Shown: positions 1 to 9,867 of the stretch, one piece after another | How positions within the stretch are numbered: the stretch's first letter is position 1 | How the letters are laid out: every line of letters begins with the position of its first letter | NCBI RefSeq assembly: GCF_002102175.1 | Contig: NZ_LQOX01000096.1 | Span: 37,340 to 101,339, forward strand | DNA: 64,000 nucleotides | Direction: 5' to 3' | Source of the DNA: Mycobacterium gastri | GTDB lineage: Bacteria > Actinomycetota > Actinomycetes > Mycobacteriales > Mycobacteriaceae | Notes under the pieces: model-generated | What the model was told of the DNA's origin: nothing | The model's database searches: none | What the model saw: only the letters and a program-made list of their open reading frames with translations | Made by a program: the position numbers and the translations under genes

Positions 1-20
1 CGGACTTCTCCGCCCCAGCC

Positions 21-116
21 ACACACTCGACACCCACGACTCACACTCGACGCCGAAAGCGCACGCGCAAACGCCCCGGCCACCCGCTGGACGCCGTCGA
101 ATCACACTCGGCGTCG
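21..116. repeat. Short dispersed motif CACACTCGACGCC, three variant copies
   Basis: Three close variants of CACACTCG(A/G)CGCC lie at about 22-34, 42-54 and 103-116. No convincing gene covers this stretch; the open frames here lack codon structure and a ribosome-binding site. A related form, catactcgacgccg, recurs near 10230. The motif looks like a small intergenic repeat. Its function is unknown. Confidence 0.5.
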
Positions 117-297
117 AACATTCGCGAAACCGGCCCCCACCGCGCCGAACAACGATACAGTGAGAAAACTGCGCTATTGCGCATACGCCAGTTTCTGTTG
201 GACACAAGGCAATTAGAGTCGGCGACCTGCCACCGTAACAAAATCGTAATGAGGAACGAGGGGCCGACCGGCTCGCCTGCACCCCGATCCGAGAGCC

Positions 298-648
298 TTA
301 ACCGACGCTGCGACGCTTGCGCTTGTCGAGGTAGTCCGACCACGAGACCACCTCAGGATGCTGCTTGAGCAGTGCCCGTCGCTGACGCTCGGTCATGCCG
401 CCCCACACCCCGAACTCGACCTTGTTGTCGAGTGCGTCGGCCGCGCATTCCTGCATTACCGGACAGTGACGGCAGATCACCGCGGCTTTGCGCTGCGCGG
501 CTCCACGGACGAACAGTTCGTCCGGGTCCGTCGCCCGGCACAGCGCTTTTGACACCCAGTTGATCCGTTCCTCCGCGTCGGTACTGCGGAGAAGGTTTTG
601 CGCCGACGTGAGGTTTGTCCTTCGAGCGGCCGGACGTGTTCCTGACAC
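298..648 (-). CDS. whiB4: WhiB4, iron-sulfur redox-sensing transcription factor
   Basis: WhiB-family regulator of 116 residues that binds a 4Fe-4S cluster and responds to oxygen and nitric oxide; in M. tuberculosis WhiB4 represses antioxidant genes and condenses DNA. The four cluster cysteines are C37, C59, C62 and C68 (C-X2-C-X5-C in the second half), followed by the GVWGG turn at 80-84 and a basic C-terminus (KRKRR). I chose the GTG at 648 because the product then begins SGTRPAARR and matches the family length; the frame stays open further upstream, but that extension is low-complexity. It diverges from ponA2, as in M. tuberculosis (Rv3681c/Rv3682). Confidence 0.95.
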   Translation of the reverse strand: MSGTRPAARRTNLTSAQNLLRSTDAEERINWVSKALCRATDPDELFVRGAAQRKAAVICRHCPVMQECAADALDNKVEFGVWGGMTERQRRALLKQHPEVVSWSDYLDKRKRRSVG

Positions 649-1008
649 GAGCTGATCCCTTCCTCCCGGCCGCTGATCGCGACCGCCCTCCTCGGGTACC
701 AGCCGATGTTGCGACCTAAGACACACTGTGCACATCGGTGTTACCTGAATCTCACTGCGCTTATAAGTTAGGTGGTCAGGTGGCAATTGCGCAACAGTCT
801 GATAACGCTTTTTTTGGGACGCGCGTCCCGACTTCTGCCGATCGGCCGGGGGAAAAGCACCCCCTCGGTCCCCGATTAGGTCCCTGACCTGTGACGCACG
901 CGCAAAATAACCGCCGGGGCGCCGACGGCGCCGCCGTCACCGCTTTCCTAAGAATTTTTTCAGTCTCGCGGCGCGGGGGCGTGACAAGGGGCCGCTACTG
1001 TAGTACGC
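649..1008. promoter_or_regulatory. whiB4-ponA2 divergent intergenic region
   Basis: This 360-bp region separates the divergent whiB4 and ponA2 starts and should carry both promoters. It contains a T-run near 811-818 and an A/T tract (aagaatttttt) near 950-960, the only low-GC patches. I cannot assign -10/-35 boxes with confidence. No additional gene is supported here. Confidence 0.5.
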
Positions 1009-3423
1009 ATGTCCGATCGCCCCCCGGTGGCACTTACCCTGCTGAAGCTCGCGGGCTGTTGTGTGCTTGCCAGCGTCGTGGCCACGGCACTGATGTTCCC
1101 CTTCGCAGGCGGGCTCGGGCTGATGTCCAATCGCGCTTCCGAGGTAGTGGCGAACGGCTCGGCTCAACTCCTTCAGGGGGAGGTTCCGGCCGTGTCGACG
1201 ATGGTCGACGCGAAGGGCAACACCATCGCGTGGCTCTACTCGCAGCGCCGGTTCGAGGTGCCCTCCGACAAGATCGCCAACACCATGAAGCTGGCGATCG
1301 TCTCCATCGAGGACAAGCGCTTCGCCGAGCACAACGGCGTCGACTGGCAGGGCACCCTGACCGGCCTCGCCGGTTACGCCTCCGGCGACCTCGACACTCG
1401 CGGCGGTTCGACCATCGAGCAGCAATACGTCAAGAACTACCAGCTGCTGGTCACCGCCCAAACCGACGCCGAGAAGCGGGCAGCCGTCGAAACGACCCCG
1501 GCGCGCAAGCTGCGCGAGATCCGGATGGCGCTCACCCTGGACAAGACCTTCACCAAACCGGAGATCCTGACCCGGTACCTGAACCTGGTGTCGTTCGGCA
1601 ACAACTCGTTCGGCGTGCAGGACGCGGCGCAGACGTACTTCGGCATCAACGCCTCGGATCTGAATTGGCAGCAGGCGGCGCTGCTGGCGGGCATGGTGCA
1701 GTCGACCAGCACACTGAACCCCTACACCAACCCCGAGGGCGCGCTGACCCGGCGCAATCTGGTCCTCGACACCATGATCGAGAACATCCCGCAAGAGGCC
1801 GACGCACTGCGTGCCGCCAAGGCGCAGCCGCTGGGGGTCTTGCCGCAACCCAACGAGTTGCCCCGCGGCTGCATCGCAGCGGGCGACCGCGCCTTCTTCT
1901 GCGACTACGTCCAGGAGTACCTGTCCCGCGCGGGGATCAGCAAAGACCAGCTGGCCAAGGGCGGCTACCTGATTCGCACCACGCTGGACCCCGACGTCCA
2001 GGTCCCGGTCAAGGCGGCGGTCGACAAATTCGCTCCCCCGAACCTGGCGGGCATCTCCAGCGTGATGAGCGTCATCGCACCGGGCAAGGACTCACACAAG
2101 GTGCTGGCGATGGCCAGCAACCGCAAGTACGGCCTGGACACCGAGGCCGGTGAGACCATGCGGCCTCAGCCGTTCTCGCTGGTGGGCGACGGCGCCGGAT
2201 CCATCTTCAAGATCTTCACCACGGCCGCCGCGCTCGACATGGGTATGGGTATCAACGCCCAACTCGACGCGCCGCCCCGGTTCCAGGCCAAGGGCCTGGG
2301 CAGCGGGGGAGCCAAAGGCTGCCCGAAAGACACCTGGTGCGTGATCAACGCCGGCAACTACCGCGGATCGATGAACGTCACCGACGCGCTGGCCACCTCC
2401 CCCAACACCGCCTTCGCCAAGCTGATCTCGCAGGTCGGAGTGAGCCGCACCGTCGACATGGCCATCAAGCTCGGCCTGCGGTCCTATGCCAATCCCGGCA
2501 CCGCGCGCGACTACAACCCCGACAGCAACGAGAGCCTGGCCGACTTCGTCAAACGCCAGAACATCGGGTCGTTCACCCTGGGTCCGATCGAGGTCAACGC
2601 GCTGGAACTGTCCAACGTCGCCGCCACGCTGGCCTCCGGCGGCGTGTGGTGCCCGCCGAACCCGATCGACAAGCTGATCGACCGCAACGGCAACCAGGTT
2701 TCCGTCACCACCGAGACCTGTGAACAAGTGGTGCCCGAAGGGCTGGCCAACACCCTTGCCAACGCGATGAGCAAGGACGCCGTGGGTAGCGGCACCGCAG
2801 CCGGCTCGGCCGGCGCCGCCGGCTGGGACCTGCCGATGTCGGGAAAGACCGGCACCACCGAAGCACACCGGTCCTCCGGATTCGTCGGCTTCACCAATCG
2901 CTATGCGGCGGCGAACTACATCTACGACGACTCGACGTCACCGACCGATCTGTGTTCTGGCCCGCTGCGCCACTGCAGCAATGGTGACCTGTACGGCGGG
3001 AACGAGCCGGCCCGGACCTGGTTCACCGCGATGAAGCCGATCGCCAACAACTTCGGCGAGGTGCACTTGCCGCCCACCGATCCGCGGTACGTCGAAGGCT
3101 CGGCGGCCTCCCGGGTGCCGAGCGTGGCCGGGCTGGACGTGGACCAGGCGCGCCAGCGTCTGCGGGACGCCGGTTTCCAGGTCGCCGACCAGCCCAACGC
3201 CGTCAACAGCAGCGCCAAGTACGGCGAAGTGGTCGGAACATCGCCCAGCGGCCAGACCATTCCGGGTTCGATCATCACGATCCAGATCAGTAACGGCATC
3301 CCGCCGCCACCGCCGCCGCCGCCGGAGGACGGGCCGCCGGTCCCGATCGGTTCGCAGGTCATCGAGATCCCCGGGCTGCCGCCGATCACCATTCCACTGC
3401 TGGCTCCGCCACCGCCTCCGTAG
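1009..3423 (+). CDS. ponA2: PonA2, bifunctional class A penicillin-binding protein
   Basis: Membrane-anchored peptidoglycan synthase of 804 residues combining glycosyltransferase (GT51) and transpeptidase activities. An N-terminal membrane segment (about 11-32) is followed by the GT51 domain with catalytic Glu101 in EDKRF and the RGGSTIEQQ motif. The transpeptidase domain has nucleophile S398 in SIFK and the KTG triad at 613-615. A PASTA-type repeat follows (VPSVAGL and onward, about 700-765) and a proline-rich tail. Sequence and size match M. tuberculosis PonA2 (Rv3682), which contributes to stress tolerance and cell-wall integrity. The start is the ATG at 1009. Confidence 0.97.
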   Translation: MSDRPPVALTLLKLAGCCVLASVVATALMFPFAGGLGLMSNRASEVVANGSAQLLQGEVPAVSTMVDAKGNTIAWLYSQRRFEVPSDKIANTMKLAIVSIEDKRFAEHNGVDWQGTLTGLAGYASGDLDTRGGSTIEQQYVKNYQLLVTAQTDAEKRAAVETTPARKLREIRMALTLDKTFTKPEILTRYLNLVSFGNNSFGVQDAAQTYFGINASDLNWQQAALLAGMVQSTSTLNPYTNPEGALTRRNLVLDTMIENIPQEADALRAAKAQPLGVLPQPNELPRGCIAAGDRAFFCDYVQEYLSRAGISKDQLAKGGYLIRTTLDPDVQVPVKAAVDKFAPPNLAGISSVMSVIAPGKDSHKVLAMASNRKYGLDTEAGETMRPQPFSLVGDGAGSIFKIFTTAAALDMGMGINAQLDAPPRFQAKGLGSGGAKGCPKDTWCVINAGNYRGSMNVTDALATSPNTAFAKLISQVGVSRTVDMAIKLGLRSYANPGTARDYNPDSNESLADFVKRQNIGSFTLGPIEVNALELSNVAATLASGGVWCPPNPIDKLIDRNGNQVSVTTETCEQVVPEGLANTLANAMSKDAVGSGTAAGSAGAAGWDLPMSGKTGTTEAHRSSGFVGFTNRYAAANYIYDDSTSPTDLCSGPLRHCSNGDLYGGNEPARTWFTAMKPIANNFGEVHLPPTDPRYVEGSAASRVPSVAGLDVDQARQRLRDAGFQVADQPNAVNSSAKYGEVVGTSPSGQTIPGSIITIQISNGIPPPPPPPPEDGPPVPIGSQVIEIPGLPPITIPLLAPPPPP

Positions 3424-3479
3424 GGTCGTGTTGCGGTAGACACAAGCGATCAGTCGCCGACCGGCAGTAGGCTGCCTGC

Positions 3480-4436
3480 ATGGCTGTTTCGCCCGTCCTG
3501 TTACGCACCGGTGCCGTCGCGCTAGGCTCGATCGTCGCCGGGATCGGTTACGCCGCGCTCATCGAACGCAACGCGTTCGTGCTGCGTGAGATCACCATGC
3601 CCGTGCTGAGCCCGGGCTCAGCACCGCTGCGGGTCCTGCACATCAGCGACCTGCATATGCTGCCCGGCCAGCGCCGTAAACAGGCCTGGTTGCGCGAGCT
3701 GTCCAGCTGGGAGCCCGACCTGGTGGTCAACACCGGCGACAATCTGGCCCATCCCAAGGCGGTGCCGGCGGTGGTGCAGGCCCTCGGCGACCTGCTGCAC
3801 CGGCCGGGCGTCTTCGTCTTCGGCAGCAACGACTACTTCGGGCCGCGCCTGAAGAACCCGGCCAATTACCTGATCAACCCGGGCCACCGCGTCCACGGCG
3901 AGCCGTTGCCCTGGCAGGATCTGCGGGCGGCGTTCACTGAGCGCGGCTGGCTCGACCTCACCCATAACCGCCGCGAATTCGAGGTGGCGGGGCTGCACAT
4001 CGCCGCAGCCGGCGTAGACGACCCGCACATCGATCGGGACCGCTATGACACGATCGCGGGCCCGGCGAGCCCGGTCGCGAACCTGCGGCTGGGACTGACG
4101 CATTCGCCGGAGCCTCGGGTGCTGGACCGCTTCGCCGCCGACGGCTACCAGCTGGTGATGGCCGGCCACACCCATGGCGGACAGCTGTGCCTGCCGTTCT
4201 ACGGGGCCCTGGTGACCAACTGCGGGCTGGACCGGGCGCGGGCCAGAGGAGCATCACAGTGGGGCGCGAACATGCGGCTGCATGTCTCCGCCGGCATCGG
4301 GACCTCACCGTTTGCGCCGGCGCGGTTCTGCTGCCGCCCCGAAGCGACCCTGTTGACGTTGATCGCCAGCCCCATGGGCGGCCGGGACTCGAACAGGAAT
4401 CTGGGCCGTTCGCAGCCCAGCGTCTCGGTGCGTTGA
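3480..4436 (+). CDS. Membrane-anchored calcineurin-like metallophosphoesterase (Rv3683-type)
   Basis: Protein of 318 residues with an N-terminal hydrophobic segment (about 8-27), then a dimetal phosphoesterase domain. Metal ligands are visible: D57 and H59 in SDLHM, D87-N88 in NTGDN, N117-D118 in GSND, and H230/H232 in GHTHGGQ. The substrate is unknown; the family includes YkuE-like and UDP-diacylglucosamine-hydrolase-like enzymes, so an envelope phospholipid or lipid is plausible but is inference. It lies 56 bp after ponA2 and its stop overlaps the next gene, as in M. tuberculosis Rv3682-Rv3684. Confidence 0.9.
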   Translation: MAVSPVLLRTGAVALGSIVAGIGYAALIERNAFVLREITMPVLSPGSAPLRVLHISDLHMLPGQRRKQAWLRELSSWEPDLVVNTGDNLAHPKAVPAVVQALGDLLHRPGVFVFGSNDYFGPRLKNPANYLINPGHRVHGEPLPWQDLRAAFTERGWLDLTHNRREFEVAGLHIAAAGVDDPHIDRDRYDTIAGPASPVANLRLGLTHSPEPRVLDRFAADGYQLVMAGHTHGGQLCLPFYGALVTNCGLDRARARGASQWGANMRLHVSAGIGTSPFAPARFCCRPEATLLTLIASPMGGRDSNRNLGRSQPSVSVR

Positions 4437-5578
4437 ACGACACGACCCGCATCGCCGTCCGCAGCTTGTCCCGCGACTGGACAGACAACGCGATCCGGCT
4501 GATCGAGGCGGACGCCCGGCGCAGCGCCGACACCCATCTGCTGCGCTATCCCCTGCCGTCGGCCTGGTGCGCCGACGCTGACGTCGCGCTGTACCTCAAG
4601 GACGAGACGACCCACATCACCGGCAGCCTCAAACACCGGTTGGCGCGGTCGTTGTTCCTGTATGCGCTGTGCAACGGCTGGATCGGGGAGAACACGACGG
4701 TGGTCGAGGCGTCGTCGGGTTCGACAGCGGTGTCGGAGGCCTACTTCGCATCCCTGCTGGGCCTGCCGTTCGTCGCGGTGATGCCGGCGGCGACCAGCGC
4801 CGCCAAGGTGGCGCTCATCGAAGCGCAAGGCGGCCGTTGCCATTTCGTGGAGAATTCCAGTCAGGTCTACGCCGAGGCCGAACGCGTCGCGGCCGAGACC
4901 GGCGGTCATTACCTGGACCAGTTCACCAATGCCGAGCGCGCTACCGACTGGCGCGGCAACAACAACATCGCCGAGTCGATCTACGCGCAGATGCTCGAGG
5001 AGAAGCACCCCGTCCCGGACTGGATCGTGGTCGGTGCCGGAACCGGCGGAACCTGCGCGACGATCGGGCGCTATATCCGCTATCGGCGGCACGCGACCCG
5101 GTTGTGTGTCGTGGACCCGGAGAATTCGGCGTTCTTCCCCGCATACGCCGAAGGTCGGTCCGACGTCGTGATGTCCGCGTCGTCGCGGATCGAGGGCATC
5201 GGCCGGCCGCGGGTCGAGCCGTCGTTTCTGCCCACCGTGGTCGACCGCATGGTGTCGGTTCCCGACGCTGCGTCGATTGCGGCCGCCCGCCACGTCAGTA
5301 CCGTGCTGGGACGCCGGGTAGGACCGTCCACGGGCACCAACCTGTGGGGAGCGTTCGGCTTGCTCGCTGAGATGGTCGCCGACGGCCGCAGCGGTTCGGT
5401 AGTCACCTTGCTCGCCGACAGCGGCGACCGCTACGCCGACACCTACTTCGACGACGACTGGGTCGATGCGCAGGGGCTCGATCCGAGCGGTCCGGCCCGG
5501 GTCTTGGTCGAGTTCGAACGCTCCTGCACATGGGACGCTGAGCCGGCGGTTTGGCGAGTCGACGGGCGGGTGCGATAG
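4433..5578 (+). CDS. cds1: PLP-dependent cysteine desulfhydrase Cds1-like
   Basis: Fold-type II PLP enzyme of the cysteine synthase/cystathionine beta-synthase family, orthologous in sequence and position to Rv3684, reported as the cysteine desulfhydrase Cds1 that releases H2S, pyruvate and ammonia from cysteine. The probable Schiff-base lysine is K67 in TGSLKHR; SSGSTA and GAGTGG are the substrate and phosphate loops. There is no good ATG; the TTG at 4433 overlaps the previous stop (TTGA), suggesting translational coupling. That gives 381 residues, somewhat longer than I recall for the M. tuberculosis protein because of the C-terminal tail. A start a few codons downstream is possible. Confidence 0.85.
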   Translation: MNDTTRIAVRSLSRDWTDNAIRLIEADARRSADTHLLRYPLPSAWCADADVALYLKDETTHITGSLKHRLARSLFLYALCNGWIGENTTVVEASSGSTAVSEAYFASLLGLPFVAVMPAATSAAKVALIEAQGGRCHFVENSSQVYAEAERVAAETGGHYLDQFTNAERATDWRGNNNIAESIYAQMLEEKHPVPDWIVVGAGTGGTCATIGRYIRYRRHATRLCVVDPENSAFFPAYAEGRSDVVMSASSRIEGIGRPRVEPSFLPTVVDRMVSVPDAASIAAARHVSTVLGRRVGPSTGTNLWGAFGLLAEMVADGRSGSVVTLLADSGDRYADTYFDDDWVDAQGLDPSGPARVLVEFERSCTWDAEPAVWRVDGRVR

Positions 5579-5595
5579 GCTGTCGTGGCTTCAAG

Positions 5596-5672
<77 letters not shown>

Positions 5673-5685
5673 GGTGTTCCGGCGC

Positions 5686-6378
5686 CTATGCGGTAACCAG
5701 GCTGTTCCTTGCGAGCGGCGTTCCGAAGTAACCGACTCCGGGATCGACGACGACGGTCTTGGCTTGGCCTTGCCGCGCCAGGACATCACGGGCCATCTGC
5801 TCGAACGAGATCTTCTCGGGCCCGCCGACATTGTCGATGCCACCCAACGGTTTGCCTTCCACCACCCGCGCCACCTCGGTCGCGAGGTCGGCGGCGGCGA
5901 TGGGCTGGATCAGCGCGTCCGGCACGCGCACTTCGTCGCCGACCGTCATCGACGCCGTGATGGCGTCGGTGAACTCCGCGAACTGGGTAGCGCGCACGAT
6001 CGAGTACGGCAGCTGCGATTCTTCGATGAGCTTCTCCTGGGCGGCCTTCGCGCGCAGGTACCCGCCGTCGGGCAGCTGATCGCACCCGACGATCGACACC
6101 GCGACGTAGTGCCCGACGCCGACGGCCCTCGCAGCGGCCATCAGGTTGGCAGTCGACTTGGTGCAGAACGCCATCACCGGATCGTCGTCGAAGGAGGGTG
6201 AGTTCGACACGTCGACAACGACGTCGACCCCGCTCAGAGCGTCGGCGAGGCCTGCCCCGGTCAGCGTGTTGACGCCGGTGCTGGGCGACGCCGCCAACAC
6301 CTGGTGGCCGTGTTCCCGCAGCTTCTCGACCACTTTCGACCCCGGTATGCCCGTACCACCGATCACCACGGCCTGCAT
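5686..6378 (-). CDS. NmrA-like NAD(P)-binding protein (atypical SDR)
   Basis: Protein of 230 residues opening with a Rossmann glycine motif GGTGIPG. It resembles the NmrA/NAD(P)H-binding atypical short-chain dehydrogenases that epimerise, reduce or merely sense NAD(P). No canonical YxxxK pair is obvious, so enzymatic activity is uncertain. The start ATG at 6378 is preceded by a purine-rich AAAGGGGGA-like ribosome site. The gene lies convergent to tRNA-Pro and 32 bp downstream of the small membrane protein gene, possibly as one transcript. Confidence 0.8.
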   Translation of the reverse strand: MQAVVIGGTGIPGSKVVEKLREHGHQVLAASPSTGVNTLTGAGLADALSGVDVVVDVSNSPSFDDDPVMAFCTKSTANLMAAARAVGVGHYVAVSIVGCDQLPDGGYLRAKAAQEKLIEESQLPYSIVRATQFAEFTDAITASMTVGDEVRVPDALIQPIAAADLATEVARVVEGKPLGGIDNVGGPEKISFEQMARDVLARQGQAKTVVVDPGVGYFGTPLARNSLVTA

Positions 6379-6410
6379 GGCTTCCCCCTTTCCCAAAGAT
6401 GCCGCGCGGT

Positions 6411-6656
6411 CTAGATGACGTGCGCGCGGGCCAGTGCGAACAGCAGCGCGACCCAGCCCGCGGACGTCGCCAGCGCGGCGATCGCCAGTCCCCGGCCTTC
6501 GTCGGGATTCTTGATCTGAACCAATGCGGTGATGGCGCAAACGACGCTCAACACCAGCGCCCCCACTACGCTGAACGCGAACGCCGCCGACGCATAGACG
6601 TTGGTGGCATGCTCCGGCGCGGCGCCGGCAACGGACAGTGGGCGGGTGGTGGTCAT
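6411..6656 (-). CDS. Small two-helix membrane protein, DUF4190-like
   Basis: Protein of 81 residues with two hydrophobic segments (about 21-45 and 56-77) separated by a short loop containing IKNPDEGRGLAIA. The GRGLAIA signature is typical of DUF4190 proteins. Function is unknown. It sits between the cyp137 and NAD(P)-binding genes in the same orientation. Confidence 0.75.
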   Translation of the reverse strand: MTTTRPLSVAGAAPEHATNVYASAAFAFSVVGALVLSVVCAITALVQIKNPDEGRGLAIAALATSAGWVALLFALARAHVI

Positions 6657-6684
6657 ATCGGCTCTATCCCTTCATCGCTGCCTA

Positions 6685-8115
6685 TCAACGGCGACGAGCA
6701 TCCGAGCCGGCGCTTGGAAGATTCTCAACGGATTCTTGGAGCCGGGTCCGGAACCGCACTCTGGTGCCATGGCGGGGCGCCAGCATGATGGAGCGCCGCA
6801 CGATGCGCTCGGGCCGGGCGTCGACGGCACTGAACTCGCCTTCGCGCAACAGTACATGCAACACTGTGACCAGCTCTCGCATCGAAAAGGCCGCGCCCAG
6901 ACAACGTTTCACGCCCCCACCGAACGGCACCCAGGCGTAGGTTTGCGGGTGCACTCCGAGGAATCGGTCGGGCCGGAATTCGTTGGGATGGTCATAGACA
7001 TCGGGATCGCGGTTGATGGCGATGATGTGGACGACGACGCGGGTCCCGGCGTCCACAAGGTAGGCGCCGATACGAAATGGTTGGGCGGCAACGCGTGCCG
7101 TGACGGGTGCGGGCGGCCGTACCCGCAACGTCTCGTTGATCACCGCCGTGGTGAAAGCCTCCGCGCCGCTGACGGCTTCCTCCTGCACTCGCCGCAGCGC
7201 ATCGGGATGGTGCAGCAAGAGGTCGAATGCCCAGGCCAGCGTGGTCGCGGTGGTCTCGTGGCCGGCCAGCATCAAAGTGATCAGATCGTCGCGAATCTCA
7301 TTGTCGGACAACCGTTCACCGTCGTCGCCACGCGCGCAGATGAGCAAGGCCAGGACATCGCGTTGCTCGGTCAAGCCCGGGTCGTTGCGCCGTCGGGCGA
7401 TCAGCGGCATGACGACGTCGTCGATCTCCCGATAAGCCCGGGTGCGCGACGGCCACACGCGCAACGTGCCCAAGCGCCGAAGTGCGTAGCGAACCGTCAA
7501 TTGCTCCGAGACACCGAGGTTCAGCAGACGCCCGAACGGCCGGCCCAGTCGCCGTACCTCGGCGGGATCCTCCACGCCGAAAACCACCTTGACGATCACG
7601 TCCAGCATCAGCGCCCGCGCCGCCGGCAGCAGCGCGAACGCACGGTCGACGGGCCAACCACGCATCGCCGCGCGGGCGGAGTCTTCGATTATCGGCACGT
7701 AGCCATTGAGGGCGGCCCCGTGTAAGGGGGGTGTCAGGAGTTTGCGGCGCCGCAGATGCTCCGGCTCCTCCTGCACGAACATCGACCCGGATCCGTAGAT
7801 CGCCGCCGCGGGGCCCACGCCCTCGCCGCCGAGCAGGACGTCGGTTGGAGCGGTGAACACCTCCTTCACCAGCGCCGGGTCGGACACGATCGCTACGTCG
7901 CCCAAGGTGAGGATCGGCATCGTCATAATCGGGCCGTAGCGCCGGATCAGCCGCAGCATCCGGCGTTCCCCACCCACCAGGTAGGCAACTGCATACGCCG
8001 CCGCGAAAGCCGTACGAAACCGGCGTGGAGCCGGCAGGCCCGGTGGCCGGTGTATCACCTCCGGTGAGCCGGCGAAATCTGGCTCCGAGTCAGGCGAATC
8101 AGCAGCCACGCCCAC
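6685..8115 (-). CDS. cyp137: Cytochrome P450 (CYP137)
   Basis: P450 monooxygenase of 476 residues. The heme-thiolate cysteine is C405 in FGGGVKRCLG. The I-helix oxygen-binding motif AGHETT and the K-helix ExxR (ETLR) are present. Size and position next to tRNA-Pro match CYP137 (Rv3685c) of M. tuberculosis, whose substrate is not established. Redox partners are not encoded nearby. A cytosolic, possibly membrane-associated location is inferred from the hydrophobic N-terminal part. Confidence 0.92.
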   Translation of the reverse strand: MGVAADSPDSEPDFAGSPEVIHRPPGLPAPRRFRTAFAAAYAVAYLVGGERRMLRLIRRYGPIMTMPILTLGDVAIVSDPALVKEVFTAPTDVLLGGEGVGPAAAIYGSGSMFVQEEPEHLRRRKLLTPPLHGAALNGYVPIIEDSARAAMRGWPVDRAFALLPAARALMLDVIVKVVFGVEDPAEVRRLGRPFGRLLNLGVSEQLTVRYALRRLGTLRVWPSRTRAYREIDDVVMPLIARRRNDPGLTEQRDVLALLICARGDDGERLSDNEIRDDLITLMLAGHETTATTLAWAFDLLLHHPDALRRVQEEAVSGAEAFTTAVINETLRVRPPAPVTARVAAQPFRIGAYLVDAGTRVVVHIIAINRDPDVYDHPNEFRPDRFLGVHPQTYAWVPFGGGVKRCLGAAFSMRELVTVLHVLLREGEFSAVDARPERIVRRSIMLAPRHGTRVRFRTRLQESVENLPSAGSDARRR

Positions 8116-8164
8116 GACACAACACCGCGCCGCCGGCTAGGTCAAGACCGGCCAGCCGCGCCGG

Positions 8165-8467
8165 TCACACACAGTCGGCGCACACCGGAAGTTCGCCGGC
8201 CGAACTGCGCAACCGGCTGCGGTGCTGCACCAGGAAACAACGCGAGCAAGTGAATTCGTCGGCGCGCTGGGGAATCACCGTTACCGACAGTTCTTCGCCG
8301 GAAAGATCCGCACCCGGCAGTTCGAAGAATAGCGCCTCGTTCGGATCGTCGTCGGCGACGGCCGTGGACAATTTGGGCAAGGCTGGTGTCAGGTCGCGCA
8401 GAACCGCACCGTCCGCGGTCTCGGCGTCGGGCACGCGGCGTGCATCGTAATCGCTAGCGGTCGGCAT
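8165..8467 (-). CDS. DUF4193 zinc-ribbon-like protein (Rv3686c-type)
   Basis: Protein of 100 residues with the DUF4193 core FELPGADLSGEELSV and a C-terminal CxxC...CxxC pair (CSRC and CADC) that probably binds zinc. The family is common in actinobacteria and of unknown function. The ATG at 8467 is preceded by GAAGGAA; an ATG further upstream would add 16 residues without a better ribosome site. Confidence 0.85.
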   Translation of the reverse strand: MPTASDYDARRVPDAETADGAVLRDLTPALPKLSTAVADDDPNEALFFELPGADLSGEELSVTVIPQRADEFTCSRCFLVQHRSRLRSSAGELPVCADCV

Positions 8468-8627
8468 GGTGCGTTCCTTCCTGCGCAGTGACCGGGTTAC
8501 ACCTGTTGTGGTCACCCCGTGGCAGAGTCAATACCCCGTTCGGATACCGGCCACACCTGTCAACAGAAAGAAATTGCCGACGTTTCCAAGGCGCGTCGAT
8601 CGATGTCACCCCTCCAAGGAGGCCGAC

Positions 8628-8927
8628 TCAGCGGGCCGGGATTTCCATCCCGTGCCAGCCGTTGGGCATGGTTTCGGGCGCCCCGGATCCGGACGCAGGA
8701 ATTCGGCTGCGTGAAACCGCCAGCCCGAACCAGGGCGACATGACGGCCGCCACCAGGATCACCGCGGCCACCACCTCATGCCCGGTTGCCAGCAGCACCA
8801 GGCCGGCGACAAGGCCAACTGCCCAGACACCCGCGGCCACCAAACCGGAGACGTTGGCGCCGCGCTCGCCGGCCGCTGGCCGCGTCGTGCGGTGAGAACA
8901 AACGGCGCTACTTCCGGCGTCAAGCAT
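8628..8927 (-). CDS. Predicted small membrane protein
   Basis: Frame of 99 residues from the ATG at 8927, preceded by GGGGAG at a suitable distance. Two hydrophobic segments (about 25-45 and 48-68) are flanked by polar ends. I recognise no family beyond a generic small integral-membrane protein. Nothing else is supported in the flanking gaps 8468-8627 and 8928-9090. Confidence 0.55.
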   Translation of the reverse strand: MLDAGSSAVCSHRTTRPAAGERGANVSGLVAAGVWAVGLVAGLVLLATGHEVVAAVILVAAVMSPWFGLAVSRSRIPASGSGAPETMPNGWHGMEIPAR

Positions 8928-9090
8928 GCTCACTCCCCAGCCCTATCGGTGTGGTCCATACCATAGCCTATGGCAACTATTTTCACGTCGTCCAATCTGT
9001 AACCGCTCTGCCGGATACCTGTGAGGTCACTGCCAATGGCTACCCAGCCCAACCCGAGTGGCCGGCCACGTGCCGGGGTATCACTGGTCG

Positions 9091-9630
9091 GTGAGTGATA
9101 CCGCGTTGCTGGTCATCGACATGTTCAACGACTACCGCCATCCCGACGCCGAACAGCTGGCGGCCAACGTCGCGGCCATCATCGATCCGCTGGTCGGGCT
9201 GGTCGGCGACGCTGAACGCAACCGCGGCGTCGACCTGATCTATGCCAACGACAACCACGGCGACTTCACCGCCGACCATCGTGCCATCATTTCGGCCGCG
9301 CTGGACGGCGAGCGTCCTGACCTGGTCAAGCCGCTGGTGCCGAAGGCCGGCTGCCGGATCATCACCAAGGTGCGCCACAGCGTGTTCTATGCCACCGCGC
9401 TGGAGTACCTGCTGGACCGGCTGAAGACCCGGCGCATCGTGCTTGCCGGTCAAGTCACCGAGCAGTGCATCCTCTATAGCGCGCTCGACGGCTATCTGCG
9501 TCACTACGACGTCGTCGTCCCGCCCGATGCCGTCGCGCACATCGACGAGGAGCTCGGAGCCGCCGCGCTGAAGATGATGGAACGCAATATGAGCGCGACC
9601 TTGCGACCCGCGGCGCGCTGCCTGCGTTGA
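9091..9630 (+). CDS. Isochorismatase-family cysteine hydrolase
   Basis: Hydrolase of 179 residues in the isochorismatase/nicotinamidase fold. The catalytic triad is visible as D10 in VIDMF, K in ITKVRHS and C in TEQC. Members cleave amides or vinyl ethers (nicotinamide, N-carbamoyl compounds, isochorismate); the substrate here cannot be told from sequence. The start is taken as the GTG at 9091 (SDTALLVIDMF), because the extension upstream lacks family similarity. No ribosome site is clear. Confidence 0.8.
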   Translation: MSDTALLVIDMFNDYRHPDAEQLAANVAAIIDPLVGLVGDAERNRGVDLIYANDNHGDFTADHRAIISAALDGERPDLVKPLVPKAGCRIITKVRHSVFYATALEYLLDRLKTRRIVLAGQVTEQCILYSALDGYLRHYDVVVPPDAVAHIDEELGAAALKMMERNMSATLRPAARCLR

Positions 9631-9696
9631 ACGTGCGTTTGCGATCGGCCCAACCGGGGAATATGGGCGCTCTAGCGATTCCCGAGAGGTAGCCAG

Positions 9697-9867
9697 ATGA
9701 CACGACGTCAGTCCGAGAAGGCCGAGTCCGATGTGGAGTTCGACCCGCATGTCGCCAAGTCGCGAGCCGGTCGCGACGACGAAGGAAGCTACGTCGGACG
9801 CGGTTCCGCCGACGACGACTTCGGCAGCGGGGAAACCGGCGCGGAGGCGCGCAGTCAAGAGCACTGA
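9697..9867 (+). CDS. Small acidic hypothetical protein (56 aa)
   Basis: A 57-codon frame starting with ATG at 9697, preceded by GAGAGGT at good spacing. The product begins MTRRQSEKAESD and is rich in Asp, Glu, Ser and Gly with no hydrophobic segment, so it is probably disordered and cytosolic. Codon use is high-GC3, like real genes nearby. I recall similar small proteins in mycobacteria but cannot name one. It is short enough to be missed by gene callers. Confidence 0.7.
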   Translation: MTRRQSEKAESDVEFDPHVAKSRAGRDDEGSYVGRGSADDDFGSGETGAEARSQEH

